A DNA stretch of 64,000 bases from Gordonia rubripertincta (lineage in GTDB: Bacteria; Actinomycetota; Actinomycetes; Mycobacteriales; Mycobacteriaceae). Numbering within the stretch: position 1 is the stretch's first letter; each line of letters begins with the position of its first letter. The stretch covers positions 1 to 64,000 of the forward strand of contig NZ_CP136136.1 of assembly GCF_038024875.1 (NCBI RefSeq), read 5' to 3'. The translations under genes and the position numbers were made by a program. Below the pieces are notes generated by a model. That model did not search any database. It was given only the letters and a program-made list of their open reading frames with translations, and was not told where the DNA came from. This document shows positions 1 to 7,831 of this stretch, piece after piece.

Positions 1-357
1 CTGCTCGGTGGTACGGCCCGGCGGATACACCTCGTCGCGCGGGGTGAGCGCGTACTTCCCGGACAGCCACATGCCCAGTGCGTCGAACAGGGTGAGCCCG
101 TCGCTGACCGACACCGTCGTCAGGTTGAGGTTTCCGGTGGTCTTGTCGAGGGGAGCACCGTCGATCTGCACGACCTTGCGTTCGACCACCTTGCCGTCCT
201 GCTCGACCTTCGTCATGCCCAACGTGTTCAGCGTCGGACCGGGACCGAGCGCGGCGTAGGGCACCTGCACCTGCGTGCCGACGACGAGCAACGCCAGCAA
301 CACCAGGGCGCTGACCGCGGCGGTGGCGATCCGGCGGAAGCGGGGGCTCGAACTCAT
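1..357 (-). CDS. YlbL-family PDZ/S16-like secreted protease, partial
   Basis: Only the first 119 codons are in the window; the gene runs off the left edge. The ATG at 357 is followed by a basic stretch and one hydrophobic segment (about residues 8-27), then the family signature ALGPGPTLNTLG just after the membrane anchor. This fits the actinobacterial YlbL/Rv3194c family: membrane-anchored proteins with a PDZ domain and a Lon-type S16 Ser-Lys protease domain facing outward. Those two domains lie beyond the edge and are not seen. It is divergent from the zincin gene, with 107 bases between them that must hold both promoters. Family assignment rests on the N-terminus and on synteny. Confidence 0.8.
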   Translation of the reverse strand, partial: MSSSPRFRRIATAAVSALVLLALLVVGTQVQVPYAALGPGPTLNTLGMTKVEQDGKVVERKVVQIDGAPLDKTTGNLNLTTVSVSDGLTLFDALGMWLSGKYALTPRDEVYPPGRTTEQ

Positions 358-464
358 TCCGCACACGATAGTGCCCCGACCTCCGGGGACGGTCCCGGCG
401 TCGCTACGCGCACGGCGAACGTCCGACGCCGTGAACGTCCCTTTCGGGGCGGTACGGTGGACGT

Positions 465-1931
465 ATGAGTGATCTGCCCTTCGGCTTCTCGGCGTCCGGC
501 AACGGGGACGACGACCGCGACAAGAACAGCGGCGACAAGGACAAGCCGGGCGACAACCCCGGCAACCCCTTCGGTGGCGCCAACCCGTTCGGATTCGCAA
601 TGGGCGGACAGGGTTCCGGCGGCGGACAGGGCTTCGGCGACTTCGACCCCTCGAACTTCGACCCGAACATGCTCGGCCAGATGTTCTCCCAACTCGGCAG
701 CATGTTCAGCGGCATGGGCGCCGGGATGGCCGGTGGCGGCAGCGGTCCGGTGAACTATCAGGTCGCCACGAATCTCGCCCGCCAGCAGATCGGTTCTTTC
801 ACGCCGATCCTGGAGAAGGAGATCTCGGCGTCGGCCGATGCCGTGCGACTGGCCGACGTCTGGCTCGACGACGCGACGACCTTTCCCAGCGGTGTCACCC
901 AGACCGTCGCGTGGACCCCGGTGCAGTGGCTCGAGGAGTCGATGGACACCTGGAAGGGTCTGTGCAACCCGGTCGCCGAACAGCTCGCGCGCACCTGGCA
1001 GGACAACCTCCCCGCCGAGGCCGCGCAGTTCGCCGGCCCGATGCTGGGCATGCTGACGCAGATGAGTGGGATGGCCTTCGGCACCCAGCTCGGCCAGGGG
1101 CTCGGCCAGCTCGCCAAGGAGGTGCTCACCTCCACCGACATCGGTCTGCCGCTGGCGCCCGAGGGCATCGCAGTGCTTCTCCCCGAGGCGATCGCGAAGT
1201 TCGCCGAAGGCCTCGAGCAGCCCGCCCAGGAGATCATCGTCTTCCTCGCCGCCCGCGAGGCCGCGCACGTCCGGCTCTTCACGCACGTCGGCTGGCTGCG
1301 TCAGCGCCTGCTGTCGACGGTCGAGGAGTACGCGCGCGGGATCAGTATCGACTTCAGCGGGATCACCGACGCCACGTCGAACATCGATCCCACCGAACTG
1401 CTGTCGGATCCGTCGAAGCTCGAGGAGCTCATCAGCTCGTCGACGTCATTCGAGCCGACCACCACGCCCGAGCAGAAGGCTGCGCTCGGCCGCCTCGAGA
1501 CGCTGCTGGCCCTCATCGAGGGCTGGGTGGAGCAGGTCGTGACCCGGGCACTGGGCGACCGCATCCCGAGCACGGGCGCACTGACCGAGACCATCCGCCG
1601 GCGCCGCGCCTCGGGCGGTCCCGCCGAGCAGACCTTCGCGACCCTCGTCGGCCTCGAACTGCGGCCGCGCAAGGTGCGCGAGGCGTCGGAACTGTGGCGG
1701 CGCGTGTTCGAGGCCACCGACCTGTCGACCCGCGACGGCGTCTGGGCTCACCCCGACCTGCTGCCCGACTCCGACGACCTGGACAACCCGGCGGCGTTCA
1801 TCGACCGACTCCTGCACAAGGACACCGATCTCGACGACGCCATCGCGCAGCTCGAGAAGTCCCTCGCCGAACAGGACGGCACCGAGTCCGGAGACGACGG
1901 GCCGAACGGACAGAGCGGGCAGGCCGGCTGA
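465..1931 (+). CDS. zincin-fold (DUF2342-type) zinc-dependent metalloprotease-like protein
   Basis: A 488-residue protein matching the Rv3195 family, annotated as zinc-dependent metalloprotease or putative hydrolase. Residues 1-100 are Gly/Asp/Asn-rich low-complexity sequence, and the conserved domain follows. The zincin helix reads REAAHVRLF (about residues 263-271), so the first His of a classical HExxH is Arg. As I recall the family, this is normal for it, so catalysis should not be assumed. There is no signal peptide. The C-terminal tail is acidic and Gly/Gln-rich. It is the first gene of a same-strand run with the E1-like protein and the ABC1 kinase, an arrangement shared with mycobacteria. 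Substrate is unknown. Confidence 0.85.
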   Translation: MSDLPFGFSASGNGDDDRDKNSGDKDKPGDNPGNPFGGANPFGFAMGGQGSGGGQGFGDFDPSNFDPNMLGQMFSQLGSMFSGMGAGMAGGGSGPVNYQVATNLARQQIGSFTPILEKEISASADAVRLADVWLDDATTFPSGVTQTVAWTPVQWLEESMDTWKGLCNPVAEQLARTWQDNLPAEAAQFAGPMLGMLTQMSGMAFGTQLGQGLGQLAKEVLTSTDIGLPLAPEGIAVLLPEAIAKFAEGLEQPAQEIIVFLAAREAAHVRLFTHVGWLRQRLLSTVEEYARGISIDFSGITDATSNIDPTELLSDPSKLEELISSSTSFEPTTTPEQKAALGRLETLLALIEGWVEQVVTRALGDRIPSTGALTETIRRRRASGGPAEQTFATLVGLELRPRKVREASELWRRVFEATDLSTRDGVWAHPDLLPDSDDLDNPAAFIDRLLHKDTDLDDAIAQLEKSLAEQDGTESGDDGPNGQSGQAG

Positions 1932-2018
1932 CTCCACAGTCGACGCCGCACGCGCCCATGTTGTGGATAACCGGCCCGGTCGCCCTCGGCGAGGTGTTTT
2001 CACTGGCAGAGTTGCGCC

Positions 2019-2930
2019 ATGTCCATCACGGTTCCGCGCATCCGGCCAGGAACACCGATCCTGGTACGGCCGGGCAACCGGGTGCATGTGGGAATCGACC
2101 CGGCCGGCAGCGTGATCATCGAGCTCGACGACGCGATCTCCGCGCATTCGGTCGCCACGATGCTGCGCTCGCTGGAAAGCCCGTGCACCCCGGAACTGCT
2201 CATCCGTCGGGCGTCGGCGGCCGGGCTCGCCGACCACGAGATCCGGACGCTCCTCGACGGCCTGTCCGCGGCCGGGCGGACGAGCACACCTGCCGAGACC
2301 GAAACAACAACGGTCAGTACGGATCACGCCGACTTCCGCATACAGATCCACGGTCAGGGACCATTGTCGGACCTGCTGATCGCGTCATTGCGAGCGCAGG
2401 GCCTGCAGGTACAACGGACGATGCGCCGACGCCCCGACGGCTCGCTCGACACCGTCGACACCAGACTCGTGATCCTCAGCGATTTCCTCGTCCACGACCC
2501 ACGGGTCGTCTTCGCCCTGACGAGGGCCCGGATCCCGCACCTGCTGGTTCGGGTCCGCGACGGCGTCGGGATCGTCGGCCCGCTCGTCCTGCCGGGACTC
2601 TCGAGTTGTCTGATGTGCGCCGACCACCATCGCTCCGACGCCGACCCGGAGTGGCCGACAATGGCGGTGCAGCTCATCCGCGCGCCGGGCGACCCGAATC
2701 CCGCGATCGTGCGGCCGACCGCCGCCATCGCGCACGGGCAGATCGAACGTCTCGTGACCGCACTGCGCCGGCCCTCCCCCGCCGCATCACGGGGCGCACC
2801 CCAGTTGTTGAATCAGGTAGTGGAGTTCCGCGATGATCCGGTGCGAGTGGACCGCCGAGAATGGTTACCCCACCCGAGCTGCGATTGTCGTCTGGTGCGA
2901 GACGAACAGCTCAAGTCGTCTATTGTGTGA
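2019..2930 (+). CDS. TOMM/bacteriocin-cyclodehydratase-like protein (Rv3196 family)
   Basis: A 303-residue protein resembling the E1-like, precursor-binding half of thiazole/oxazole (TOMM) cyclodehydratases. Visible marks are CLMCADHH (about residues 197-204) followed by EWP, and a C-terminal HPSCDC (about 285-290). The CxxC plus CxC could form a four-Cys zinc site. No RiPP precursor, YcaO or dehydrogenase gene lies nearby, so the usual cyclodehydratase role is doubtful. It sits 15 bases before the ABC1 kinase ATG, which suggests one transcript. This stand-alone form next to the zincin and ABC1 genes is conserved in mycobacteria. Its function is not established. Confidence 0.75.
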   Translation: MSITVPRIRPGTPILVRPGNRVHVGIDPAGSVIIELDDAISAHSVATMLRSLESPCTPELLIRRASAAGLADHEIRTLLDGLSAAGRTSTPAETETTTVSTDHADFRIQIHGQGPLSDLLIASLRAQGLQVQRTMRRRPDGSLDTVDTRLVILSDFLVHDPRVVFALTRARIPHLLVRVRDGVGIVGPLVLPGLSSCLMCADHHRSDADPEWPTMAVQLIRAPGDPNPAIVRPTAAIAHGQIERLVTALRRPSPAASRGAPQLLNQVVEFRDDPVRVDRREWLPHPSCDCRLVRDEQLKSSIV

Positions 2931-2945
2931 CGCGGAAAGGATGCT

Positions 2946-4262
2946 ATGACCGACATCACTCGGGGGCAGGGTCGTCGCAACGCGAAGTTGGCTTCTCTCC
3001 CCATCGGTATGGCCGGACGTGCGGCGGCGGGGCTCGGCAAGCGCATGGTCGGCAAAGACAAGGACGAGGTCAATCAGGAACTCCTCGAGAAGTCCGCGGA
3101 ACAGCTGTTCGCGGTCCTCGGCGAGCTCAAGGGCGGCGCCATGAAGGTGGGTCAGGCGCTGTCGATCATGGAAGCTGCGATCCCCGACGAGTTCGGTGAA
3201 CCGTTCCGCGAGGCACTCACCAAGCTCCAGGCGGAGGCACCGCCGATGTCGGCCGCCAAGGTCCACAAGGTTCTCGACCAGCAGCTCGGTACCCGCTGGC
3301 GTGAGCGATTCAAGGAGTTCTCCGACGAGCCTGCGGCGTCTGCATCGATCGGCCAGGTACACAAGGGGGTGTGGTCCGACGGACGCGAGGTCGCGGTCAA
3401 GGTCCAGTACCCGGGCGCCGACCACGCACTCAAGGCCGACCTGAAGACGTTGTCGCGCATGTCGGGACTGCTGCAGCGGCTGTCGCCGGGCACCGACGTC
3501 AAGGCGATGATGGACGAACTCATCGACCGCACCGAGGCCGAACTCGACTACCTCGGCGAGGCCGAGAACCAGCGGGCCTTCGCCAAGGCGTACGACGGGC
3601 ATCCGAACTTCCTGATCCCCAAGGTGGTCGCCAGCGCACCCAAGGTCGTGGTCTCGGAATGGGTCGACGGTGTCGCGCTGTCGAAAGTCATCACGACCGG
3701 CGACCAGGAGACCCGCGACAACGCGGCCGCCAAGATGGCCGAGTTCGAGGTCAGCTCGCCCTACCGGGTCGGTCTGCTCCACGGCGACCCGCATCCCGGC
3801 AACTTCTTCATCGCCGACGACGGCCGCTTCGGTGTCCTCGACTTCGGTGCGGTCGGCCACTACCCCGGCGGACTGCCCCCGGAGACCGGGCCGATCCTGC
3901 GGCTCGCCCGCGACCAGAAGTATGACGAACTCAAGGAGCTGATGGTCGAGGCGGAGTTCATCCGGCCGTCGCACGCGTCGAAGGTCACCAGCGCCGATCT
4001 CGAGGCGTACCTGCGGCCGTACGTCGACCCGCTGTACTCCGAGTCGTTCCACTTCACTCGCAAGTGGATGCAGCGCGCCGCGGGCAAGGCCACCGACGTG
4101 CGCGGCGAGGTCTACAAGACCTCGCGGAACCTCAACGTGCCCAAGCGGTTCGTCATGGTGTTCCGTGTGCTCGGCGGCTGTGTCGGCATCGCCTCGCAGC
4201 TCGAGGCGCACGCCCCGTACCGCGCCATCATGGAGGAATGGGTGCCCGGTCTGGGCGACTGA
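2946..4262 (+). CDS. ABC1/UbiB-family atypical protein kinase-like ATPase (Rv3197-like)
   Basis: A 438-residue ABC1 (AarF/UbiB) protein. All diagnostic motifs are present in order: MKVGQALS (the KxGQ motif), the Ala-rich loop PAASASIGQVHKG, the VAVKVQYPG lysine, ELDYLGEAEN (the ExD motif), HGDPHPGNFF as catalytic loop and LDFGAVG as metal-binding loop. In M. tuberculosis the neighbour-encoded homologue is linked to macrolide tolerance through the WhiB7 pathway. Its place beside whiB7 here agrees with that but proves nothing. Start ATG at 2946 follows GAAAGGATGCT, a usable ribosome site. No transmembrane segment is evident. Confidence 0.9.
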   Translation: MTDITRGQGRRNAKLASLPIGMAGRAAAGLGKRMVGKDKDEVNQELLEKSAEQLFAVLGELKGGAMKVGQALSIMEAAIPDEFGEPFREALTKLQAEAPPMSAAKVHKVLDQQLGTRWRERFKEFSDEPAASASIGQVHKGVWSDGREVAVKVQYPGADHALKADLKTLSRMSGLLQRLSPGTDVKAMMDELIDRTEAELDYLGEAENQRAFAKAYDGHPNFLIPKVVASAPKVVVSEWVDGVALSKVITTGDQETRDNAAAKMAEFEVSSPYRVGLLHGDPHPGNFFIADDGRFGVLDFGAVGHYPGGLPPETGPILRLARDQKYDELKELMVEAEFIRPSHASKVTSADLEAYLRPYVDPLYSESFHFTRKWMQRAAGKATDVRGEVYKTSRNLNVPKRFVMVFRVLGGCVGIASQLEAHAPYRAIMEEWVPGLGD

Positions 4263-4266
4263 CTCC

Positions 4267-4302
4267 CACAACGACCACAACGACCACAACGACCACAACG
4301 AC
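4267..4302 (+). repeat. four perfect 9-bp tandem repeats
   Basis: CACAACGAC occurs four times head to tail with no mismatch, directly after the ABC1 kinase stop codon and leading into a 12-bp hairpin. It is noncoding for both flanking genes. Such a short array can change copy number by slippage. No function is visible. Confidence 0.9.
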
Positions 4303-4327
4303 GCCGCGAGCATCTGCTCGCGGCGTC
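4300..4327. terminator. bidirectional hairpin between ABC1 kinase and whiB7
   Basis: GACGCCGCGAGC, loop ATCT, GCTCGCGGCGTC is a perfect 12-bp stem between two converging genes. There is no T-run on either side, which is common for actinobacterial terminators. It overlaps the last copy of the 9-bp repeat by three bases. Confidence 0.7.
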
Positions 4328-4334
4328 GCTGTTC

Positions 4335-4625
4335 TCAGGCTGCGTTCTTGCGCGGCCGGCCACGCGGTCGCTTGCGTGCGATCACCGCACCGCGTTCGAA
4401 GATCTCGCCGCCCCACACACCCCAGGGTTCGGCACGATCCAGGGCCGCCTGCAGGCACTGGGTGCGGAGCGGGCAGTCGACACACATCGCCTTGGCACGC
4501 TCCAGGTCACGCGGGTTGTCGGCGAACCACAGGTCGGCGTCGGCCACCTGGCAGGGCAGGTCGAGCCGGGCGGTCGCTGCGCGGTCCGCCGAGAGACAGG
4601 ACTCGAGTACGCAATCGACAGTCAT
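4335..4625 (-). CDS. whiB7: WhiB7, redox-sensing antibiotic-resistance regulator
   Basis: A 96-residue WhiB-family iron-sulfur transcription factor that pairs with the primary sigma factor to activate intrinsic antibiotic-resistance genes. The four cluster cysteines are seen as LPCQ and CVDCPLRTQC, followed by the turn EPWGVWGG and a C-terminal AT-hook, KRPRGRPRK, which is the WhiB7 hallmark. The ATG at 4625 was chosen because GGAGA lies 6 bases upstream and the longer frame would run through the attenuator. It sits downstream of uvrD2 on the same strand, as in mycobacteria, with a leader of about 560 bases carrying its own promoter, a 105-codon upstream ORF and a terminator. Confidence 0.96.
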   Translation of the reverse strand: MTVDCVLESCLSADRAATARLDLPCQVADADLWFADNPRDLERAKAMCVDCPLRTQCLQAALDRAEPWGVWGGEIFERGAVIARKRPRGRPRKNAA

Positions 4626-4721
4626 TGGTTTTCTCCACATCTGCTCGTTTGGGATTGGTGACCCATGTCCTCGATGTGGCTGCCGGTCCGAGATCCCCTG
4701 TCGGGGTGACGATCGGGTGAC

Positions 4722-4767
4722 AAAAAAGAGGGCCACGGGTTTCGCCTCTGCGATTCGCCCGTGGCCC
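4722..4767 (-). terminator. intrinsic attenuator in the whiB7 leader
   Basis: On the minus strand GGGCCACGGG ... AAACCCGTGGCCC forms a perfect 10-bp stem, followed by TCTTTTTTG, the textbook shape of a Rho-independent terminator. It lies 97 bases before the whiB7 start and 17 bases past the upstream ORF stop codon. In mycobacteria whiB7 transcription is known to be attenuated in its leader and released when translation is inhibited. This hairpin is the visible candidate for that switch. Confidence 0.9.
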
Positions 4768-4775
4768 GAAGTTTC

Positions 4776-4793
4776 CCGGAGTTCTAACTCCGG
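4776..4793 (-). promoter_or_regulatory. inverted repeat covering the upstream ORF stop, candidate antiterminator arm
   Basis: CCGGAGTT-AG-AACTCCGG is a perfect inverted repeat containing the TAG stop of the upstream ORF, 9 bases before the attenuator stem. A ribosome that terminates normally would cover it, while a stalled or absent ribosome would let it fold. Its role in choosing between read-through and termination is inference from position. Confidence 0.55.
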
Positions 4794-5101
4794 AGAATCG
4801 GTGTCGGTACGGGGAACCCATGCGGCGCAGGGGCTGCGGCTGCTGCCGGCGGCGCTACGTGCGCTGCTGCTGCCAGATGCACTGCCACTGCGGGGCGCGC
4901 TGCCGCCGACGGTGCGATCGCCGGGACTGCCGCTGCAACGGCCGGCATTGCCGGAATAGTCGCTCGAGCGGCAACCGGACGTGCGCAGACGGCAGGCAGC
5001 CAGGAGCGGTTGCGACGGGCGCGCAGAACGACGGCGTGTGCCTGGTTCGGCTTGGCCGCAGGCACGGCGATGCCGGCCTGGTTCACGGTGCTTCCGTTCA
5101 C
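4784..5101 (-). CDS. whiB7 leader ORF, 105 codons (translation sensor candidate)
   Basis: GTG start at 5101 preceded by AAAGGAG 7 bases upstream, an excellent ribosome site. The product is 105 residues: a mixed N-terminus (about 1-45, with an Arg-rich VVLRARRNRSW) then almost only Ala, Pro and Val. It resembles no family I know. It ends 17 bases before the attenuator and starts about 86 bases after the predicted WhiB7-type promoter. Mycobacterial whiB7 leaders also carry upstream ORFs whose translation controls attenuation. This one looks unusually long, and the Ala/Pro tract could make ribosome pausing sensitive to drugs. It is most likely a regulatory peptide. Confidence 0.65.
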   Translation of the reverse strand: MNGSTVNQAGIAVPAAKPNQAHAVVLRARRNRSWLPAVCARPVAARATIPAMPAVAAAVPAIAPSAAARPAVAVHLAAAAHVAPPAAAAAPAPHGFPVPTPILRS

Positions 5102-5193
5102 TGATCCGCTCCTTTCTCTACTCGTCGAACTCAGATGAGCGATGGGTTCCTCGTGGGCACAAGAGCGTTCCCACCCGTGTGCTGACGGAGATC

Positions 5194-5232
5194 AGCCTAA
5201 ACGGTGCGCCAGAAGGCGCACAACCTATTTTT
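5194..5232 (-). promoter_or_regulatory. WhiB7-type promoter of whiB7
   Basis: Minus strand: AAAAAT, three bases, TTGTGC (-35, 5218-5223), an 18-base spacer, TAGGCT (-10, 5194-5199). An A/T-rich element 3 bases upstream of a weak -35 is the known mark of WhiB7-activated promoters, read by the AT-hook. The AT element overlaps the last codons and stop of uvrD2. Predicted start of transcription is near 5187, so whiB7 would activate itself. Confidence 0.75.
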
Positions 5233-7357
5233 GACCTGCGGTTTTGACGAGTGCGAGGAGATCCTCGCCGTACTCGTCGAGCTTCTGCGCGCCGATCCCC
5301 GAGATCGACACCAGCGCAGCGGTATCCGTGGGGCGCTGCTCGGCGATGGCGGTCAGCGTCTTGTCGGAGAAGACGACGAAGGGAGGGACCTTCTTCGCCT
5401 GGGCGCGAGACCTGCGCCATTCCTTGAGCGCGACCAGAAGGTTCTCGTCGAGGTCGGACGGACATCCCGCGCACCGACCGAGCAAGGTCGCGGTCGAATC
5501 CATCAGCCGCGAGCCACAGACGCGGCAGGTCGGGCCCTTGCGGGGCGTACGTTCCTTGGCGATCTTCGAGGCCGGTGAGTCGTCGGGGACGAGGTCGGTC
5601 AGGAATCGGGATCGTCGACGGGCTCGGCCGCCCTCGTTGCGCGCAAGAGCCCACGACAGATGTAGGTGTTCGCGGGCACGTGTCACGCCCACGTAGAACA
5701 GCCGGCGCTCCTCCTCGACGTCTTCCCAGGACCCCTTGATGGCCTGACTGATCGGCAGCGATCCGTCGGTCAGCCCCACCAGGAAGACCGCATCCCACTC
5801 GAGTCCCTTGGCCGCGTGCAGGGACGACAGGGTGACGCCCTGGACCGTCGGCGGGTGGCGCGCCTCGGACCGCGTCGTGAGTTCGGCGGACAGCTGCGGC
5901 AGCGTGAGATCCGGGTTCTCCGCGACCATGTCCTCGGTCAGCTGCACCAGCGCCTTCAGCGACTCCCACCGGGCGCGCGCCTGGGCGCCCGACGGTTCCT
6001 CCTCGGTGAGTCCGAGTTCGCCGAGGACCGCGCGCACAACCTCGATCGTCGTGACACCGGGCTTCACCTCACGGTTGGCGACCGTGGCGATCTGTCGCAT
6101 CGCCTGCCGCACCTCGGTACGCGCGAAGAACGCCTCACCGCCGCGCACCTGGTACGGGATGCCGGCCTCGGTCAGCGCCTGCTCGTAGTTCTCCGACTGG
6201 GCGTTGACGCGGTAGAGGATCGCGATCTCCGACGGCGCTACGCCCGACCTGATGAGGTGCTTGATCTCGATCGCGATCGAGGTGGCGGCGGCCGGCTCGT
6301 CGTCGTACTCGGCGAACTGCGGCTGCGGGCCGGAGGGCCGCTGGCCGATGAGGCGCAACCGGGTCCCGGCGATGCGCCCACGCGCGGCACCGATCACTCG
6401 GTTGGCGAGGTCGACGACCTCGGGTGTGGACCGGTAGTCACGCTCGAGCCGGACGACCGTCGCCTCCGGGAAGCGGCGGCTGAAGTCGAGCAGGTAGTTC
6501 GGGGACGCGCCGGTGAACGTGTAGATCGTCTGATTGGCGTCGCCGACGACCGTCAGATCGTCGCGCTCGCCGAGCCAGGCGTCGAGCAGACCCTGCTGGA
6601 CGGGCGTCACGTCCTGGTACTCGTCAACGACGAAACACCGGTAGCGCGAACGGAATTCGTCGGCCGCGCCGGGTTCGATGGTGAGGATCTGCGTCATGTA
6701 GATGAGCATGTCGTCGAAGTCGAGAAGGCGATCGCCGTCCGGCGAGACCTTGGAGTCCTCGTAATGGCCGTACACCGCGGCGACCTTCTGCGGGGGCGCG
6801 GGCGACTCGCGTCCGAGGCGGCCGACCGCCTCGACATAGTTCTCCGGCGAGATCAGCGTGGCCTTGGCCCACTCGATCTCCGACGACAGGTCGCGCAGGG
6901 TGTCGGTCGCGGTGTCGAGTCCGGCGCGGCGGGCGGCGCGCGAGATGAGCGGGAACTTGTTGTCGATCAGCTCCCACCGGGCGTCGCCGAAGGCGCGAGG
7001 CCAGAAGTAGCGCAGCTGCCGCATCGCCGCGGCGTGGAAGGTCTGGGCGGCGACGTTGCCGGTGGCGCCGCCGACGCCGAGGCTCCGCAAGCGGGTCCGC
7101 ATCTCGCCCGCCGCGCGGGCGGTGAACGTGACCGCGAGGACCTGGCCGGGATTCACCTGGCCGGTGTCGACGAGGTGGGCGATGCGTCGTGTGATGGTGC
7201 GCGTCTTACCCGTACCCGCGCCGGCCAGCACACAGACCGGGCCGCGCGGTGCGAGGACGGCCGCGGACTGCTCCGGGTCGAGTCCCTCGACCGCGCCGGC
7301 ATCGCGGAAGCGGGCATCGGGGTTCGCGGGGGAGGTCGGGTGGCGCACGGACTCCAC
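5225..7357 (-). CDS. uvrD2: ATP-dependent DNA helicase UvrD2
   Basis: Superfamily 1A helicase of about 710 residues, the usual size. Walker A LAGAGTGKTRT lies near residue 45, Walker B FVVDEYQDVTP, then GDANQTIYTF, ERDYRST and VTRAREHLHL. The C-terminal part carries the tetracysteine motif CRVCGS...CAGC and an HRDC domain (KEWRRSRAQAKKVPPFVVF to the end), both typical of mycobacterial UvrD2, which needs the Cys motif to couple ATPase and unwinding. I place the start at GTG 7357. The open frame continues upstream to 7546 but would overlap the divergent mycoredoxin gene. The exact start is uncertain by a few codons. Confidence 0.93.
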   Translation of the reverse strand: MESVRHPTSPANPDARFRDAGAVEGLDPEQSAAVLAPRGPVCVLAGAGTGKTRTITRRIAHLVDTGQVNPGQVLAVTFTARAAGEMRTRLRSLGVGGATGNVAAQTFHAAAMRQLRYFWPRAFGDARWELIDNKFPLISRAARRAGLDTATDTLRDLSSEIEWAKATLISPENYVEAVGRLGRESPAPPQKVAAVYGHYEDSKVSPDGDRLLDFDDMLIYMTQILTIEPGAADEFRSRYRCFVVDEYQDVTPVQQGLLDAWLGERDDLTVVGDANQTIYTFTGASPNYLLDFSRRFPEATVVRLERDYRSTPEVVDLANRVIGAARGRIAGTRLRLIGQRPSGPQPQFAEYDDEPAAATSIAIEIKHLIRSGVAPSEIAILYRVNAQSENYEQALTEAGIPYQVRGGEAFFARTEVRQAMRQIATVANREVKPGVTTIEVVRAVLGELGLTEEEPSGAQARARWESLKALVQLTEDMVAENPDLTLPQLSAELTTRSEARHPPTVQGVTLSSLHAAKGLEWDAVFLVGLTDGSLPISQAIKGSWEDVEEERRLFYVGVTRAREHLHLSWALARNEGGRARRRSRFLTDLVPDDSPASKIAKERTPRKGPTCRVCGSRLMDSTATLLGRCAGCPSDLDENLLVALKEWRRSRAQAKKVPPFVVFSDKTLTAIAEQRPTDTAALVSISGIGAQKLDEYGEDLLALVKTAGQK

Positions 7358-7439
7358 TATGTCACCACCCACCGACGCTCCCCGGACCGGCGATCGGGCT
7401 GTGCGTGACGCGCCCCACGTCGGCGATCGCGGCGCCGGC

Positions 7440-7466
7440 GGGAACAGCCTGCGCATGCGTGATGTT
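7440..7466 (+). promoter_or_regulatory. SigH-type promoter of mycoredoxin
   Basis: GGGAACA, 17 bases, GTT: a full match to the SigH/SigR consensus (GGGAAYA-N16-18-GTT). Transcription would begin about 7-10 bases downstream, at or next to the ATG at 7476, so the mRNA would be nearly leaderless. That explains the lack of a ribosome site. Mycoredoxin genes are known members of the SigH/SigR oxidative-stress regulon. Confidence 0.8.
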
Positions 7467-7475
7467 ATGGCAGTC

Positions 7476-7760
7476 ATGAGCAACGTGATCGACGACGAGG
7501 CCGGCGCCCGCAACTCCGACACCGGCGAACTGACCATGTACACCACCTCGTGGTGTGGTTACTGCGCCCGCCTGAAGACCGGACTGAAGGCCAGCGGCAT
7601 CCCCTGGCAGGAGATCGACATCGAACTGAACCCGGACGCCGCCGAATTCGTCGGCAGCGTCAACGGCGGCAACCACGTCGTCCCGACCGTGCTCTACGCC
7701 GACGGCACGACCGCGACCAATCCCTCGATCGCCGACGTCAAGAAGAAGCTCGGCGTCTGA
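7476..7760 (+). CDS. mrx1: mycoredoxin Mrx1
   Basis: A 94-residue glutaredoxin-fold protein that reduces mycothiol mixed disulfides. The active site TSWCGYC (about residues 24-30) has the mycoredoxin CxYC form. The cis-Pro region VPTVLYADGT and FVGSVNGGN, which line the mycothiol site, are conserved. Compared with the M. tuberculosis protein (84 residues) it has about ten extra N-terminal residues. The ATG at 7476 was chosen because it fits the start expected from the upstream SigH promoter; ATG 7467 is also in frame. It is divergent from uvrD2 and ends in a hairpin terminator facing nudC. Confidence 0.93.
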   Translation: MSNVIDDEAGARNSDTGELTMYTTSWCGYCARLKTGLKASGIPWQEIDIELNPDAAEFVGSVNGGNHVVPTVLYADGTTATNPSIADVKKKLGV

Positions 7761-7773
7761 TCTCGTGACCTGA

Positions 7774-7806
7774 ACACCCGGGCCGGCCCTCGCCGGACCC
7801 GGGTTT
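7774..7806. terminator. terminator between mrx1 and nudC
   Basis: ACCCGGG-CCGG-CCCTCG-CCGGA-CCCGGGT followed by TTTCTC: a nested stem with a short T-rich tail in the plus direction, between two converging genes. It can serve both, though the T-tract favours mrx1. Confidence 0.8.
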
Positions 7807-7831
7807 TCTCGTCTCCGGGTCTACGGCAGCG

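Noticed and set aside
354..2836. Long open frames antisense to or out of frame with the zincin gene
   Set aside because: They overlap a well-conserved gene, are Arg/Pro/Gly-rich as expected for shadow frames in GC-rich DNA, and have no ribosome site.
2019..2930. RiPP (thiazole/oxazole) biosynthesis cluster
   Set aside because: No YcaO, dehydrogenase or precursor peptide gene is found within several kilobases.
4267..4302. Tandem repeats as a CRISPR array
   Set aside because: Units are 9 bp and adjoin without spacers; no cas gene is in the window.
7358..7546. uvrD2 start at 7546
   Set aside because: The added 63 residues would be antisense to the mycoredoxin gene and its promoter and do not resemble UvrD2.
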